A program made the position numbers and the translations under genes. The notes beneath the pieces were generated by a model that was not told where the DNA came from, made no database searches, and saw nothing but the letters and a program-made list of their open reading frames with translations. From Dipylidium caninum (Eukaryota > Platyhelminthes > Cestoda > Cyclophyllidea > Dipylidiidae), in NCBI GenBank assembly GCA_017562135.1, contig QEYB01000715.1, positions 868,001-932,000 on the forward strand: a stretch of 64,000 bases of DNA. The letters run 5' to 3'. Positions 27,701-40,900 of the stretch are shown piece by piece. Numbering within the stretch: position 1 is the stretch's first letter; the number at the start of each line of letters is the position of its first letter.

Positions 27701-30700
27701 AGGTCGACATTTAAAGTCATCTTTAATAAGAAGGTCTTTAAGAAGTTATTAACCGACGCGCAACATTTCAAGAACCTAAAAGCTTTCAGAAATGGTCTTC
27801 ACCTCAAAGTACTCCGTTAATAAGAAGTTGGCAAGTGGATAGAAAGCTGTTCAGATAAGATAGTTGTAAGTTTGACCTCCAGAGGTTAGGAATTTGGAAC
27901 GTTAACGTACCTGAAGCACTTCACAGGGCGATACCATTAATGTTAATTATTACAAATTAGTATAGTGAAGCAAATCTCGCGATTCCAAAGTCATAGCTTA
28001 GAAGGAGACCTTAAAATAATTGCAAAATAGTGACATCGAATAACAACTTCATGTTTTTTCATAATTAAGTAGAGCCTAAACAGGTACTATTTAGAGGGTA
28101 TTAAAGTCAGCCCTGCCAAACTCTGTCAACGAGTGAAGTGGAATAGTCTAATTGGTGGTGGTGAAGACTCACCGCAAATAATAAGTCAGATTAATAAAGT
28201 ACAGTAATCGATGTTTGCACGAGTGTATACACTAAGAAGCACTTAAGGACGTCAAAAGTATACGGACTTTAGAGCCCCATGGAGGTGTTCCCTAATAAGC
28301 CCTAATACTGATTGCGTTAATGCTTTTAAACTGCGAGTAGAAGGAAAGTGCCATTCTGACTAAAGATAGCACAATTGCTGACTTTTCTACGAAAGAGAGC
28401 ATCAAACTGGCTTGCAACAAAGAGGAGAAGAGATGTTCGAACTGCGGGTTGCTCTCCATCATACATTGTTCAATTGCTATATAATAACGTTGCATGGAAG
28501 CCTCGAAATAATCGCAAATGCTACCTAAGTGAACCCAAAGTAAATGACCTATTACGACCTCAAGTCAGTAACTTCACCAAAGTAAAATCTAGACAAATTG
28601 GAGTAAAATTGGCGTGAACAGAAGACTTTTAATGCTCGACAGTGACAGTGTTGGTTGAATATGGTGTAAAAAAACAAGTAATGGACTCACCACCAGTTTG
28701 CATATCTTCGAGAGAGATACTCTTCTTTTTCATCATAATACTGTCGCCTAAGTCCTTCCTATCACGTCTGCTGGAGAAACGTTTGAAAATAGAGAGAGTA
28801 GCAGTCTTCTTTCGCCGTTCCAAAGTACCCCCTAAAACATGACATCAAGATATCCGCCTGTTAACTGTTCAAAAAAGTTCCAAGCAAGACTCGCACCGCC
28901 GCATGGGGAAAGAATTAAAGTAAATGTAATGTAAATGTAAACAGGATGAAGTAGACTATAACTAAACTTTAAGACTAGGGATGAGTGGAAGTTGAAGGCT
29001 CCAAAACCCATTGAGGGTAAGATTTAAAACTAGTTTTCACATAAAGACAATCATAAAAATGACGCTCAAAAGGGACATCCAAGTCTATGGAGACCGTATA
29101 GATTTCAACCAGACATCGCCTTTAGGAGGTGGATTGCCAAAGGCGCAAAGTCACAAATGCGTAAGGACATGTACCCTAAGTAGCAGATAAAGGTTTTGTG
29201 CATTAAAGGTATTTGAAACCACTTTATCCTTTGATTCTCGATAAACAAGGTCTAAAGGATGAGGACAAAAGATCAAAGTTTACGCCCTAATCAAAGTGAT
29301 AGTTTGCATACTTAAACCAAGAAGCAAAAAGACGTTAAAATAAGGGTTGGAGCTAAAGACCGAGACAACTGCGTAATGTATTGACGCATACAATGACAGT
29401 GGTATCTCGGGAAATTTCTTCCTTGAAGATTAGTTAAAATAAATGAAAAGGTAGGCTGCAGATCGTTAACAGTACAAATAAGAAGCGTGGGAGTGAGAAA
29501 CAAAGTTTGACATTAATGAAAGACTACATTTTGTGTAAATGTGTACACATATAAATTGGATCCCATTTGAAAATGAAGTCAACCAATTCCAAAATGAACG
29601 CCAGATACATGACGGAGTAAACACCAATGGTAAAAATAATACCTTTTCCGATCATGTAATAACAGAGTTGTCGCTCGAAATAATCTTACTCGGATGGAAC
29701 AGTATCGAAAAGGATCAGACGTTCATCCTCAGTGAATGATGAACGTCGATGTCGTGATAGTAATAACCAAGTCTAACTATTCTACCTCGAAGCTGTTTAT
29801 AAAAAGGCTGATTAAAGAAACAAGTGGTTGCGCCTATGTAAAATTTCCATTTTTCGAGGCGGAAACCACTGTTGATAAATGGACTTGTCACATGTTCTTT
29901 TACAAAATGGAGGCGAAACGATTGGTTGGCTTGACCATGGGATAAGAGTGGCGCTAACAAATCTCTGTGCCATAGAAGTTCCATCAGTGCAAAGCATACC
30001 TCTCGATATACCATTAAAAAACAAGCACAGGTCATAAAGGGTACAAGCAAAACTACAATTTATGAAAAGAAAGACACAAAAATGATGATGAACGAAAGCT
30101 GCTAATGGAAAATCTAGCAATCAGTGTTTATTCACTAGTTGTAGCAGAAGATCTAGCTGTCATCTTGATATACTTCACAGGATTGCGTCGGTTAATCTAG
30201 TTCACAGTCTAATCAAAATTGACCAGTAAAATAAACCATATATCATAAACAAAAATATACATCGGCCATTAGACAAATTAATAGAGGAAAATAAATCGTA
30301 CCAACGGACACAGAATCTCCGACGGAAAGACTACAGTCACCACTGCTGGCTACGGCGGAAAGTGATGCAGAACTGCCCTCTACACCCCTTCCAGTACTGC
30401 CTTCGAAGAACCGATTACTATCCAATGTACGGGGGAGATGGGGGATATCTCCTCCCGTCAAACTCCAGGGACTTGGGTTCCCTCCACTGATTTCCATTTC
30501 TTTGTCCATAAACTTAACTCGCTTGGCGGAAAGTCTGTTGCGTCGCTCAACACGGCGTTGACTGGGGATGATGGCTGGCCGACCCGATGGTGTCAGACAA
30601 TCTACGTTAGTCTTATTATATGACTGGGATTTTTCAAACAGCATAGTACTGTTATAAGTGATGACTGTGGCTGTAGCAGAACCTGAAGCCCAGGCGGGAG

Positions 30701-31575
30701 CAGAGATGGGGAAAGCGTAGCAAGCCTGCCACCATTCCTGATCGCTAGCGTTCATAACGTAGAGGATGTCGCCGTGCTCAAAGGCAAGACCCTATGACAC
30801 CGTAAGCAAATACAAATGCAAATTATTGTCGTTGGCGAGAATCAAGGGTCATCGGAGTTCAATGGGTTGAATATATTTTGAAGAAAATACCTAACATGGG
30901 ACTTGGCAAAATTCAAAAACATTAATCTTCGACTAATAAGCTCCATGGATGCATAATAAACAGCGCATAGGAAAACTAGAAATAAATACATTGTCGCAAG
31001 AGGGATTGGAAACGATGTGGACTTTAAAATAATGGTGCCGATAACATGTGGTATTTTGTAGACCAGAACAGATACATATGAATAACAAGGTGAAGTAAAT
31101 CAAAATGAACAACACACTATGAAACATCCAAGGGCTTACACGAGCAGCAAGACCACGGTCAGTGGACGGATCGTAACGAAATAGAGTCCTCACATAGATA
31201 CTCTCCCTTTGATTAATAGTAAGGGTTGTCAGTTTGTAATTAATTCCAAATAAATCAGATTGTGAAACGCTGGCTCCAGTGAGTGAGGATTTAGAAGAGG
31301 CCAACTTAGCTGGGGAGACAACGGTTTGATCGGCCAACGAGGAAGCATCATCGAGCGTACCTCCCGAGCCTCGGTGATTAAGAGGCTGACTATTGCACAC
31401 AACTCCGATTGTTGGTCGCTTAATAATTTTCAGAGGTTCAGCATCACTTGCGTTTAATACAGAGGAATCAGGACGTTTACTCATACAGGAGAGACTCGAG
31501 TAAGTCCGACGAGACGACTTATTGGGGCTAGATAGGTAGGACATAGTTGGGACGCAAGCAAGAAAGTGAATACAT
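21702..31575 (-). CDS. DLG1: Discs-large type MAGUK (SH3-HOOK-guanylate kinase part)
   Basis: Membrane-associated polarity and synapse scaffold. Minus-strand exons in transcript order: 31575-31140, 30791-30302, 24550-24404, 22700-22477, 22099-21949, 21838-21702; phases agree at every join and the stop codon is 21704-21702. The SH3 is split across the first two exons (SIYVRTLFRYDP, then GDILYVMNASDQEWWQA). It continues into the Dlg HOOK motif IPSQRRVERRNRL. The GK domain runs through ARPLIMFGPLKERI, HTSRPPQAGEIDGVHYHF and LHPMSILLKPE, and ends with QQHKGPQVWLPARQNL, matching the usual SGPYIWVPA ending. The SH3 start matches Dlg rather than MPP or ZO proteins. No PDZ or L27 exon is visible between this gene and RAD23. 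The 5' end is therefore unresolved; an in-frame Met occurs at 31544. A 5.75 kb intron (24551-30301) separates HOOK from GK. Confidence 0.88.
22305..22358 (+). repeat. 27-bp perfect tandem duplication
   Basis: Two identical head-to-tail copies of a 27-nt unit beginning AAATCCACGATATAACCGCT, at 22305-22331 and 22332-22358. It lies inside the MAGUK intron between the 22477-22700 and 21949-22099 exons. Confidence 0.9.
22900..23735 (+). repeat. dispersed repeat, copy A
   Basis: About 830 bp closely matching, with scattered mismatches and length changes in simple runs, the reverse complement of 53549-54352. Matching begins at AGAAAGTGAATTCACATA and ends at CTCCTCCCTCTTTCAA. I see no protein-coding capacity. 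This copy has an expanded C/T tract near 23578-23603 that is missing from copy B. It lies in the MAGUK intron 22701-24403 and is antisense to copy B on the chromosome. It is probably a non-autonomous mobile element or its remnant; the class is not identifiable by eye. Confidence 0.8.
24015..24055 (+). repeat. CAG/CAA triplet tract in intron
   Basis: An imperfect CAGCAACAG repeat. It reads as CTG/TTG in the sense RNA of the minus-strand MAGUK gene and lies in its intron 22701-24403, so it is not translated in the model given. Confidence 0.85.
24551..30301 (-). other. 5.75 kb MAGUK intron, no coding content recognised
   Basis: Both ends are fixed by homologous exons in matching phase (donor GTACGA at 30301, acceptor TTTCAG ending at 24551). 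The interior is A- and purine-rich on the plus strand and holds no frame I recognise on either strand. A short GT/TG tract occurs near 27039-27068. Confidence 0.6.
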
Positions 31576-32972
31576 CTAAAGAGACAAAGAGAGGGTTGAG
31601 TGTGTTCAGATGGGCGCCTTCGTGATTCCTACACTGTAGTTTATATGACAAAGATGAATCAGCTAAGAAAGAAATGTTGAGAAAGAGCAATAAACTAAGA
31701 GGACAGAAAAATTTAACCGACAAATAAGAGAAGTTTGGGGGCCATAAAGTCAGACCACTCCTGCATTCTGTGAAAAATTCATTTAACAGCTATCCCATTC
31801 AAAAATCAAGTACACGTTCAAATATATCAATTTGTTCTGAGGAAGCAGTAAAAAACCGATGGCGGGAAAGGGAAACCAGGTAACCGAAAAGCATACCAGC
31901 GGCACAATGGCAAGCTGATTGGCCCGTTTGTTATATTCACGATTAGTTTTTGCAACCTGAATTTACCGTTTGTAAATTAAAACAAAATTTAGATTTTAGG
32001 CAAATATAAGTTCTATACACCTGCAAAAGGGCCTATTTGTCTTAATATATAACAGAAGACTTGACATTATCATCTGCGTGCAACAAAGGCCTTTCTTATT
32101 TGCGCTTACTTGTTTATTTCATGAGTTGCATAGTCACGCGTTCCTTTAACGCCGCATCTTCATTCGCCAGCCAGCTGGATTCATAAAATTGATTCAGATT
32201 CTCATAGAATAGATTGGCTTCAGGAACGCAAATGGCATTTTTATAACCCTTTACGCTTATATTAGGACAGGGGGATACGACTTTGAGTGTTTAGCTCAGT
32301 AGCAGACCAAGCAACTACGGAAACACTTTCATACACAACAGTCGAGGCAGACTAGTAAATAACACCCCCCCCCACTGGTTTCAGTTTGGAACGAAGGAAA
32401 AATGTCAAATCCATACCCACGAAAACCTCACATAGAAGCCTCCTACAATTATCCCCGCACCCTCCCGCCATCTACACGCCGAGGCAACCGTGAGCCGAAA
32501 ACAAAACATTCCCACTTCACCGTCACCAGGGACACATGCTGTACTATCTTTCGAGCCGCAAGACGCACAGCAACACCCCGAGGCCTTCCGGATATCGATT
32601 GACCCAGTGTTGACCAGTAGCCCACAAATCCACCGTCTTCAACTGCGGCGCACAGCCTCACATTCCACACACACAATGGAGACTTGTCGTTGCCCGTGCG
32701 TGAAGAAAAAATTAGATCTTTCCGAGAATGCCATTCACACCCGCCAGACGAAAACCACTACACACAAGTAAGACCGATTTTTGGAATACAGCCCCCAATG
32801 CATTGATCATGAATCGCCTTCCAATGGCTGAATAAGCGCGCTCAGATGAAGTAGTGTATGTAAACACATGTAAATCGCACATTTCGTTGTGAAGTACGTG
32901 AGAAGTTAGGTCACACAGTAGTAAAGTGTGGGTGTTTGATAGCAGCAATGGTCACGTTTAACTTCAAGAACC
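31576..32972. other. gap between MAGUK and RAD23
   Basis: About 1.4 kb. The upstream exon(s) or promoter of the MAGUK and the 3' untranslated region of RAD23 should lie here. I looked for PDZ-like sequence (GLGF-type loops) on the minus strand and found none. A C run occurs near 32365. Confidence 0.45.
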
Positions 32973-34664
32973 TCAAACAGCATCATCTTGATTGTCATTG
33001 AGCAGAAGATTTGCGGCAAGATCTTCGTTTTTATCACAAGCAAAGTATGCCTGAAACAAAAAGAAATAAAAGACATCGAGATAAGCGATAAGGAATTGCA
33101 TAATGACAATACAGCTCCGACGGGTGGGCAAAATGTCAATGATTAGAGGTGCAGTGAAAGCGAACAAGATACAATATACCTGGATAACTTCGTCTTCGGG
33201 AAACCCAAGAGCCTTAAGTCTTTCAATGACATCCTTTTCCTGTTCAGTTAGGCGAATGATGTGCGGGGCTGGTGGTCGAGGCTGATCACTTTCTTGATTG
33301 GTTTCATCGGTGTCAGAGTTAATAAAATCAAGAAAACCATTTTCATTTGCATGAATAGCCTATAAAAAAAACGTATATAAAATCCATAACATATATGGTT
33401 TCCCGTGCTAAACCAACAAAAATTATATACACATATTCAACAGTCTGTCACTTAGTGCGTATGGAGCCACTGCATTGGTATACGAAACTCGTTTAGAGAT
33501 TACTCTGACCTTAACTGCCCTCATACACTGATATCAAAAGAACAAAATTGACGTGCCACCTCACGCTAAAGACAAAATCAGAACTGGGTATACAATTACT
33601 GAAAGGGATATGTTTGAGTATGAACGATCTAAAACTAACCCTGACAACATCTGGATAGGAGACTGAGAGTTGTTGAATAAATTGTGAAAGAAGTTGAGGG
33701 TTACCACGGAGTGCCCGCAGCTGTTGAAATTGTGGAACCTGTGCAAGAATAGGATAAACTTCCTCACTGCTGAGATTTCGCAAGGATTCGGGGTCAAAAC
33801 CAATCCCTTGTTGAGTGTTAGAAGCTGGTTGATCTTGCGGAGTTGGCTGTTCTCTAATCTCTTCGGGAAGATTGCCTGATATTAAATATTCAACAGCTCT
33901 TTCGGGATTATTAAAACTCATCCTGAGAGCTTGTTCGACCTTCAAATAAAAATCAAACGAAATATGGTTAATACAAATAAAAGCTTAAGACATAGTAGCG
34001 ATCCACAAATCAACCATTGGGGATTTTAGAAACAGAAACCAAGGCAAATGCATACACATTAGTAAAATAATTGTATAACACGCTATGTACTTGTGAGCGC
34101 TCAAATCCCATCTCAATCATGTTCTTAACAGCCGATTCCAAGGTTTCTCCAGTTAAAAGATCATTCGAATCAGCGGATTTTGAGGGAACAGAAAATACTG
34201 CATCTGATGGTGGTGGTGGCTCAGGATTGACAGCGGAGGCTGCGAGTGGCGAAATTACCGGGTTTTCAATAGGAACTGAACACGTCTCAGCCTACAAAAC
34301 GTTTTACAAGTTACAAAACGACTATAACCTTTTTAGAAGGTTCAGAAAGAGACTCTTTCGGCGGCTTGACTACCTGAGCCATCACGACGACAAAGTTCTT
34401 GTCAGTGACTTTATAATCTGAAAGACTTTTGTCATCCTCTAGAACTTTGCCTGAGTACACAGTGAAATAACAAGATGATGAGTACCAGAGCAGATGAGTT
34501 TTAGTTTTGATTCGCCAAAATCATGCGACCGCGATTTTTTAATCTTTTCCTTAACGTCAGCTACCTGAAGGGTTAAACGTTGGAAATATATATCTCACGA
34601 GATCAGATTCCTCAACGTCCAAGGTGAAAGTCGCTTGCTTTAGGGTCTTAAATGTCAACTTCAT
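32973..34664 (-). CDS. RAD23: RAD23 ubiquitin-receptor / nucleotide excision repair protein
   Basis: Shuttles ubiquitinated proteins to the proteasome and stabilises XPC in nucleotide excision repair. Seven exons in transcript order: 34664-34599, 34564-34486, 34450-34374, 34291-34091, 33939-33640, 33359-33180, 33050-32973. They total 981 nt and predict 326 residues, with every phase consistent. Domains: ubiquitin-like 1-74 (MKLTFKTLKQATFTLDVEE ... KNFVVVM); UBA1 about 120-165 (NMIEMGFERSQ then VEQALRMSFNNPERAVEYL); XPC-binding about 190-240 (QVPQFQQLRALRGNPQLL); UBA2 about 275-320 (ERLKALGFPEDEVIQ then AYFACDKNEDLAANLLL). The length is near the family norm. The start ATG opens the ubiquitin-like fold exactly where expected. 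Introns 1 and 2 are only 34 and 35 nt and both lie in the ubiquitin-like domain. Confidence 0.95.
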
Positions 34665-37600
34665 CGCGACTTCACAAATAGTTTAAAAGGAGTGGTTCAC
34701 GGCTCACAAGATTTAAAACAACAAGTGGGGTGTACCAGAGGGACTTTATTAAATTAAGTACTAGAATATCTTTGATAGGCGCACACTAAAAAACGCCTTT
34801 TAGCTTATGTTGTTGTGCGCATACGGATGACTAGCGCGATTTGATATTAAGGGTAATGGTTACAGACACAACGAAGTGTCAAACCCTTTCAATAGCGCGC
34901 AGTATACTGGAAAATTAAATATGTCAATAGCCAATTTAGCCATAATTATGGACGTGGGATCGTAGCACGTCAATAATTCCGGCAACAAGAGTTAATTCGT
35001 ATCGTATAATTAGTACGTCAAGGCTTCATTCCATTTTGAGCTACTTCCACTGTTGTCATCACTTCCTCACCTTTATTGTCTTATTATCATATGGTTTAAC
35101 TCTGTTCCTATCTTTTCCCCTGATTGGAGGGTCCTTACTCGTTGGAATCGATTAATCGTATTTTGCGATTCTTGCGTACACACAATGAATTGCTCTTTTT
35201 CCTCTATATGATCTTCGAATGCGATATATTTTGCCTGAGCCGTTACAAGACCGTATGTTGAATCATTTTAACAGAAACGGTCCAAGTTAAAGCCTAAGAC
35301 TTTATTTCTTTTGAATCTGATACTTTGCCTCTTAGGTGTTGTCAACTACGAAATGTGAGGTTTAATTTATAGGGGCCGAAAGTTCGTGAAACCAGCACAT
35401 CTCATGTATTACCACTATCCATAAGCGCAAGGCATTGGGAATTGAATGCCGTTAAAAATCGAAGGAAAGTTATACTTAATGAGTGTTAAATTTTTCAGAC
35501 TTGCTTTCAGTTTTGATTTTCCCTTTATTTTGAAATGGCTACAATTCGGGTAGAAATCACTACTCGTTTTTACTGTCCTGGGCTTTATTATGGGCAGCTA
35601 ACACGTGCGTGAGGTTTTGTGCAAGGAGCAAAACTCAAAAGGTGCACTGAATAAGAGGGTACCATTAATCTGAATTCCGATATTCTCCCTTATTAGGAAA
35701 TATAACGGGGATTCTTTAAGGATGTTGTAGAAGGAAACTAATTGGAAATCAATGCCTAAAAGTCGATCTATTTACACGATTTCATGGTCGAAACCATGAC
35801 TTATTGAGACAGACTATTAAGCGTGCGAAAAGATTGGAAAGCCCACAGTCTCACGAGCAAACGGAAAACCATGAGTTGGAGTCTGAATGGGATGCAATCG
35901 CTCTACAAATTAAGTGACACTGCTCCTACACACGCTTCAATTCCATCAGATTCCCCTCCTTCTTGTGGCAGCTGATATTTCGCTAACTTTAACATTGTGT
36001 CTGTAGGGTTTACCAAGCGCTCTCTTCTTCAAGGTACCAGCAGTCTCAAGTCTTGCTCTTATATGTTATTTCGCACGTGTAATTCATTATTTTGTTTAGT
36101 GATTTCGGTCTTAACCACTATACACTTCTCGTGTTCAAGGATGGGACGCTAAGAGACTTTCGGAGTCACTGCCACTTTCATCTATTAATCGGATGGGTTA
36201 CCACTTTGTGTTGAATTTGGCAATTTCTGTCCTTAACCAAAGTCAACAATGTGATAATGTGCATACTAGGTGTCTTGGTTAAGGTCTGAGCCATAAAACA
36301 CGAGTGGATACTAGAAGTAGCGGACACGTTAGCCGTTGAGGCTTTGTGAGACAAGGGATAAATTTATTAAAATGTTTCGTGCATAGTCTCAACTGTATGG
36401 CAGTATGCTAATTGAAGCAAACGCGAAACATTGCTTGTGAGAAATCAGCAGGAACGGTGGATTACATGTTAAACGAGTATCATCCCATGTAGAAAGGGAC
36501 TGTTCCCATTTTCGAGGTTTATGCCATAAATTGTGCATGTAATCTCGCGAATGTCTCCTGCGGAAAAAGGTTCGCTCCTCCTGGGGGCCAAAACAGCATG
36601 GATTCCGTCGTTTTAGTTGCATTCCAAACTCCTCGCCTAAGAAGAACTCCCTTCTACCTTGTGACATCCAGTCTTTACTTGGTAATTCTTATTTGGCTAA
36701 TATTGTGGCGTTTTGAGGGCATCCTTTAGGAGGCCACTGAGAGTTAAGTCTGCGAGTGAAAGGCTTAACGCAATGTGCAAAGGAAGGGGAGAAAGAGGCT
36801 TTCGTTGGACACGAAAGTGGAGGTGTCGTCGCGTGTCGAGATTGCGGCGATTACCTGCTACACGTGTTTTAGCCAAAATCAGTGGCCACTCGTGCGCGCC
36901 CGACGTCGGGCGGGTTGGAAGACAAACCTCAAGTGGGCGCTTGGGGAGGGAGAGGGAAAGGAACTCACAGTTACTTGAATTCGCTTGTCTTTTAGAGGGT
37001 CTCGGGCATAGGGGTGCTCCATTAGGCGGGAGTGCACTCTCTCATTCCCTTGTCGCTTCAAAGATGCAACGCCCCAACGAGATTTTGCTCACAAATTTGT
37101 GGTCTGCTCACCATCACTCGAAAAGCAATGCAGTCTGCCTCACGCTCCGCTCCTAGTTGGTATCGTTTGGAGCTGCCTCAAGTTGACAAACCGCACACGG
37201 ACTACGGACAAAGTGGTAATGTCTTTTTGATATCCTTTCATGAAAGTAAAATTCGTACCCGTGCATTTCACAAGTTTATGAGCTCAGGACAAGCACAACG
37301 CAAGTGTATCCTATCAATTTGGAATGCCCATTAATAGCCAAGAGTTATCCCTTTAACTGGCACACCACTAACGAAGTAGTGCGGAAGTGAGGTACAAGGG
37401 GCGTTGCCGCAATGTCAGCAAACATGTTGATGAAACATTCTAAATTATGCTTTTGCCAACATTATCTCAATCCTCTGCCGGTTCCCGCTTCTTCCCTGCA
37501 ATCACCGCGCGGGTTCGTCTCATTATCAAGCATCTCTGCTCGAATTGCGTCTCCGACAAGTCTGATTTGAATGAACCAAGCCAATGTGAGGTCGCAGGAC

Positions 37601-37978
37601 GCGCTTGTCGCTGAGGGTGCAGTCGGAGGTGGAGATGGACTCTTCGAAAGCAGCCTAACACCAGGTCACTGCCATAGGAAGCATGCTTTGTGGTGCCTGG
37701 TCTTGGGGGAACGCTGTTGTGATGTCGTCTTTTCTCTTAGGTGCACGATGGTGTCATCCCCCTCAACCCGCGTAGCAGAAGTCATTGTGGAAACTTAGTA
37801 GGCAGTAAGAATTGGGGCTACTGCAGTTAACAAGTCTATAGCATGAAACTGTCGTGAGATAACCAGGTCGTCGGGGGCTGGGAGAGGCCTCTCGTCAGGA
37901 GACCTATGTGCGTATGTGTGCGAGCGTGTGATTTTTAGTTGGGCAGGAGAGTACAATGGTGGTCAGAGATTATCTGTG
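34665..37978. other. 3.3 kb intergenic region, no gene recognised
   Basis: This stretch lies between the RAD23 start and the 3' end of the secreted LDLa protein gene. It is AT-rich to about 36.7 kb, then more GC-rich. Frames on both strands are short and unlike any family I know. The RAD23 promoter should be at the left edge. Confidence 0.45.
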
Positions 37979-40900
37979 CTATATGGAGTCGACGGGATCT
38001 ACGAAGCCGCTGTTGACGATTCTGTTGAAGAGATAGAAGAGTTCGGACCAGGCACCCAGTGGCATTCCGAGGAGGACCATGTGCATCTCCTTGCGCTGAA
38101 CCACGCCGTCGATGAGGCTCTTCAGGTTGGCCAACTGCTTCTCCGAGAGATTTGCCCACCTCGCGTAGTCCGCTATCGTGGGACTCTCTGCAACACAGGC
38201 CACACCCTCCCTCAAGTGGCTTTTAGCTCACCGGAAGTGATGCAATAAATTTTGCCCATTGAAAAGGCATGCATTTGGCAAATGACAATTTCCTGCTCCC
38301 ACTCCGAGGCAACACCCCACTCGCCTGTCCCCTCCCTCTCGCCCGCTCACTTCCTCAGTCCCGCGCAGGCCTCACGAGGTTTTCCAGTTCATTTACGCGC
38401 GAGGGTTGCGCTCCTCCCACGGGTGGGGACACACCCGCCCACTCGTCGGCTACTGCTAGCACACGTCCGACGACCCAAGGCGCCCGTGTGCGTTGTGTAG
38501 GAAACAAGTGGAATTTTGCATTTGCCTCTATCCCAAACCCCATTTGCTGTGCACCTTACGTTTCCACAGTGATAAAGTGGGGCCGCGTCCCACTTTCAGC
38601 GTTAGTCCGGATTCATCTTTACAGCCGCCCTGGTACCAGCACATTCCTTCGGCCAAATGTTACTAAGGCACAGGCGAGGGGCGGAAGAGTCCGCGCAGAC
38701 ACCCCTTTTGTGGTGATCGCAGTTGTAGTAAATTTGCTTGAGCCTCAGGCCCGTTGCCAATTCCCTTTCTCCCACTTTGGGAGAGTTGAGGATGTCATTT
38801 GTGTGCGTTCGAAATACATATGTGTTTTCCAGTCGACTCGAGGTCGTCTGCAGCAATTAACACCGACGGGGACTATGAGTTTGCCGCTAACGGCCCAGCC
38901 GGAAAGGTGGAAAAGTTTGGACCTCCAAGTGGAACACCACAAAGTTCCCCAACGCCGTTTTCGCGAGGCCCCTCGCCAATGACCTCTCGCGTGTGCGCAT
39001 ACCTCGCCGTCACGGAGGCGACGAAGTATGTCGCCCGAATCGCCTCTGCACCCTTATCTTCACCTCGGCGTCAGTTTTTCCCTACGAGCAGTACGAAGGG
39101 TACAAAGTACACAGAGTGCAATGGCATTCATACGCTTTACCGGCATGTCACGAGCCAGGATTTATGAGAATTCACTCGATATTTTTTGGCAAACGGCGTG
39201 TCTGAATGTTCTGTGCACAAGTCTCTCAGGAATTTTCGCACCCGTAAGGAGCGCTTAATGGCGGTTGAAGGAGCTGACGAACTTACCGACGAGTTTCTTG
39301 GCCAGCTCGGGCGGAGTCCCTTCGCCCAAAAAAGTGGGTATCAGCCAGTCCTGATAGCGCTGGATGAAGCGAACGAGATACTCAGCAGGAGGCCTTTGTT
39401 CTGAAAAGGGCAAATATTTCCGTTCGCGTCTCCACGAGACATGCGGACACTCAAAGCCAGCCATGGTCCGGCTGCTTGAGGACACCGCGTAAACAGTGAA
39501 AGTGATAAATATCCGACATGAAAAAGAGGTTTTGAAAAATCCTCAGCTCTCGTACACTCAGGAGAATGTGAAACTTAGGTGAGGAGAAGTATGGAGTTCA
39601 TCAGCAGGTTACGTCTCTCAGTGGAGGCTGTGCTCGAAGGCGTCGGCTCGCCACCACCGAGGGCACGAATGAACACGGATGAGTTGAAAGTGGGCGTCAC
39701 TGAAAGAGTGGTGAGGAGGAGAAGGAGGAGGCACTAATTCACGAAAAGCTATTCTGCCCATTGAATTTTTCGCAGGCTTCCTGTTTCTTCGGGGCCTGCG
39801 CGCGACATTTCTGCTGTGAACTGAAATGTGCAGCAGGCAACGAGTCGTGCTGCGCGGTAGTCTCCAGACCATGACGAGCACTTCAATGCTGTTACAAGAG
39901 CATCATTCGCTCGTGGGCTCTGCGTCCAGTCCTGCTCGTACGAAAGGAAGCAGGAGGAAGTGCCGTGATGCAGACTATTTACGAGCGCACCAGCAGAAGT
40001 GATTCCATCAATGCGCGTAGTCGGTGGAATGAATGGTCGGAGAAAAGTTTTACCACACCAACTTGAGTCTCTCATGAAAACTTCGAGTAGCTAAATCCAT
40101 ACAAAAATGGGTTATTATAGGCGAGGACGGGATGTTTCCTTGTGGGAACACGTGAACAGCCTGACGCCTCGGCGGACACGCCGTCACCCGCCGAAGTGGG
40201 AAGCCGGGAGAAGTGAGAGACCGGTTAAGCTTCACGGTACGCGTACTTGCGGTGCACATCCCCTGATCCTCGTCGTATCCGTCGGGACAGTCGAGCTCAC
40301 CGTCGCAGATGAAGTCGAATGAAAGACAGAAGCCGGGCTCTCGACATGGCCAAGGGGAGCTCTCGGGGCACTCGTTGGCTATCGTCTTTTTGGCCTCTTC
40401 AAAGTGTACAGCAGACAAATTGTTAACTCATCTCCTCAAAAGGAGGCACCTTTCAAAGATAATAAATAATAATAATAATAATAGAGAAGTATGCAAAACT
40501 GGAATGGCATGGTTTGATGTCTAGACACTGGATTTTCCTTTTCCCTCCTAGCATTCTCTGAGTTTATGGCTAGCTCATGGGAGCCCAGCGCGGGTCAGCG
40601 GCTGGACAGTGGTGATGCCGGCCTGAACAGCAGCCTGTGCGTTGGGAGAGGAGGCATTTCAGTCGAATTGCACTCAGACCGGCACCTCCACAGTTAGGCA
40701 CTCCTCGCTGCGTCCGTTTCCAGTCCTCCCCGCAATAAATCGACGAGTCTTAGTAACAAATTCACCTAGTGAAAAGTCCGATTTATTTAGTTAAACGCTA
40801 CCGGCTTGGCATTCACTTGCCCTGCATTTGCACTACTGCAATTTGCGTAAATGCAAGACGAGTCACGAAATGACCTGACATAGACAAGGAGGATTCATGT

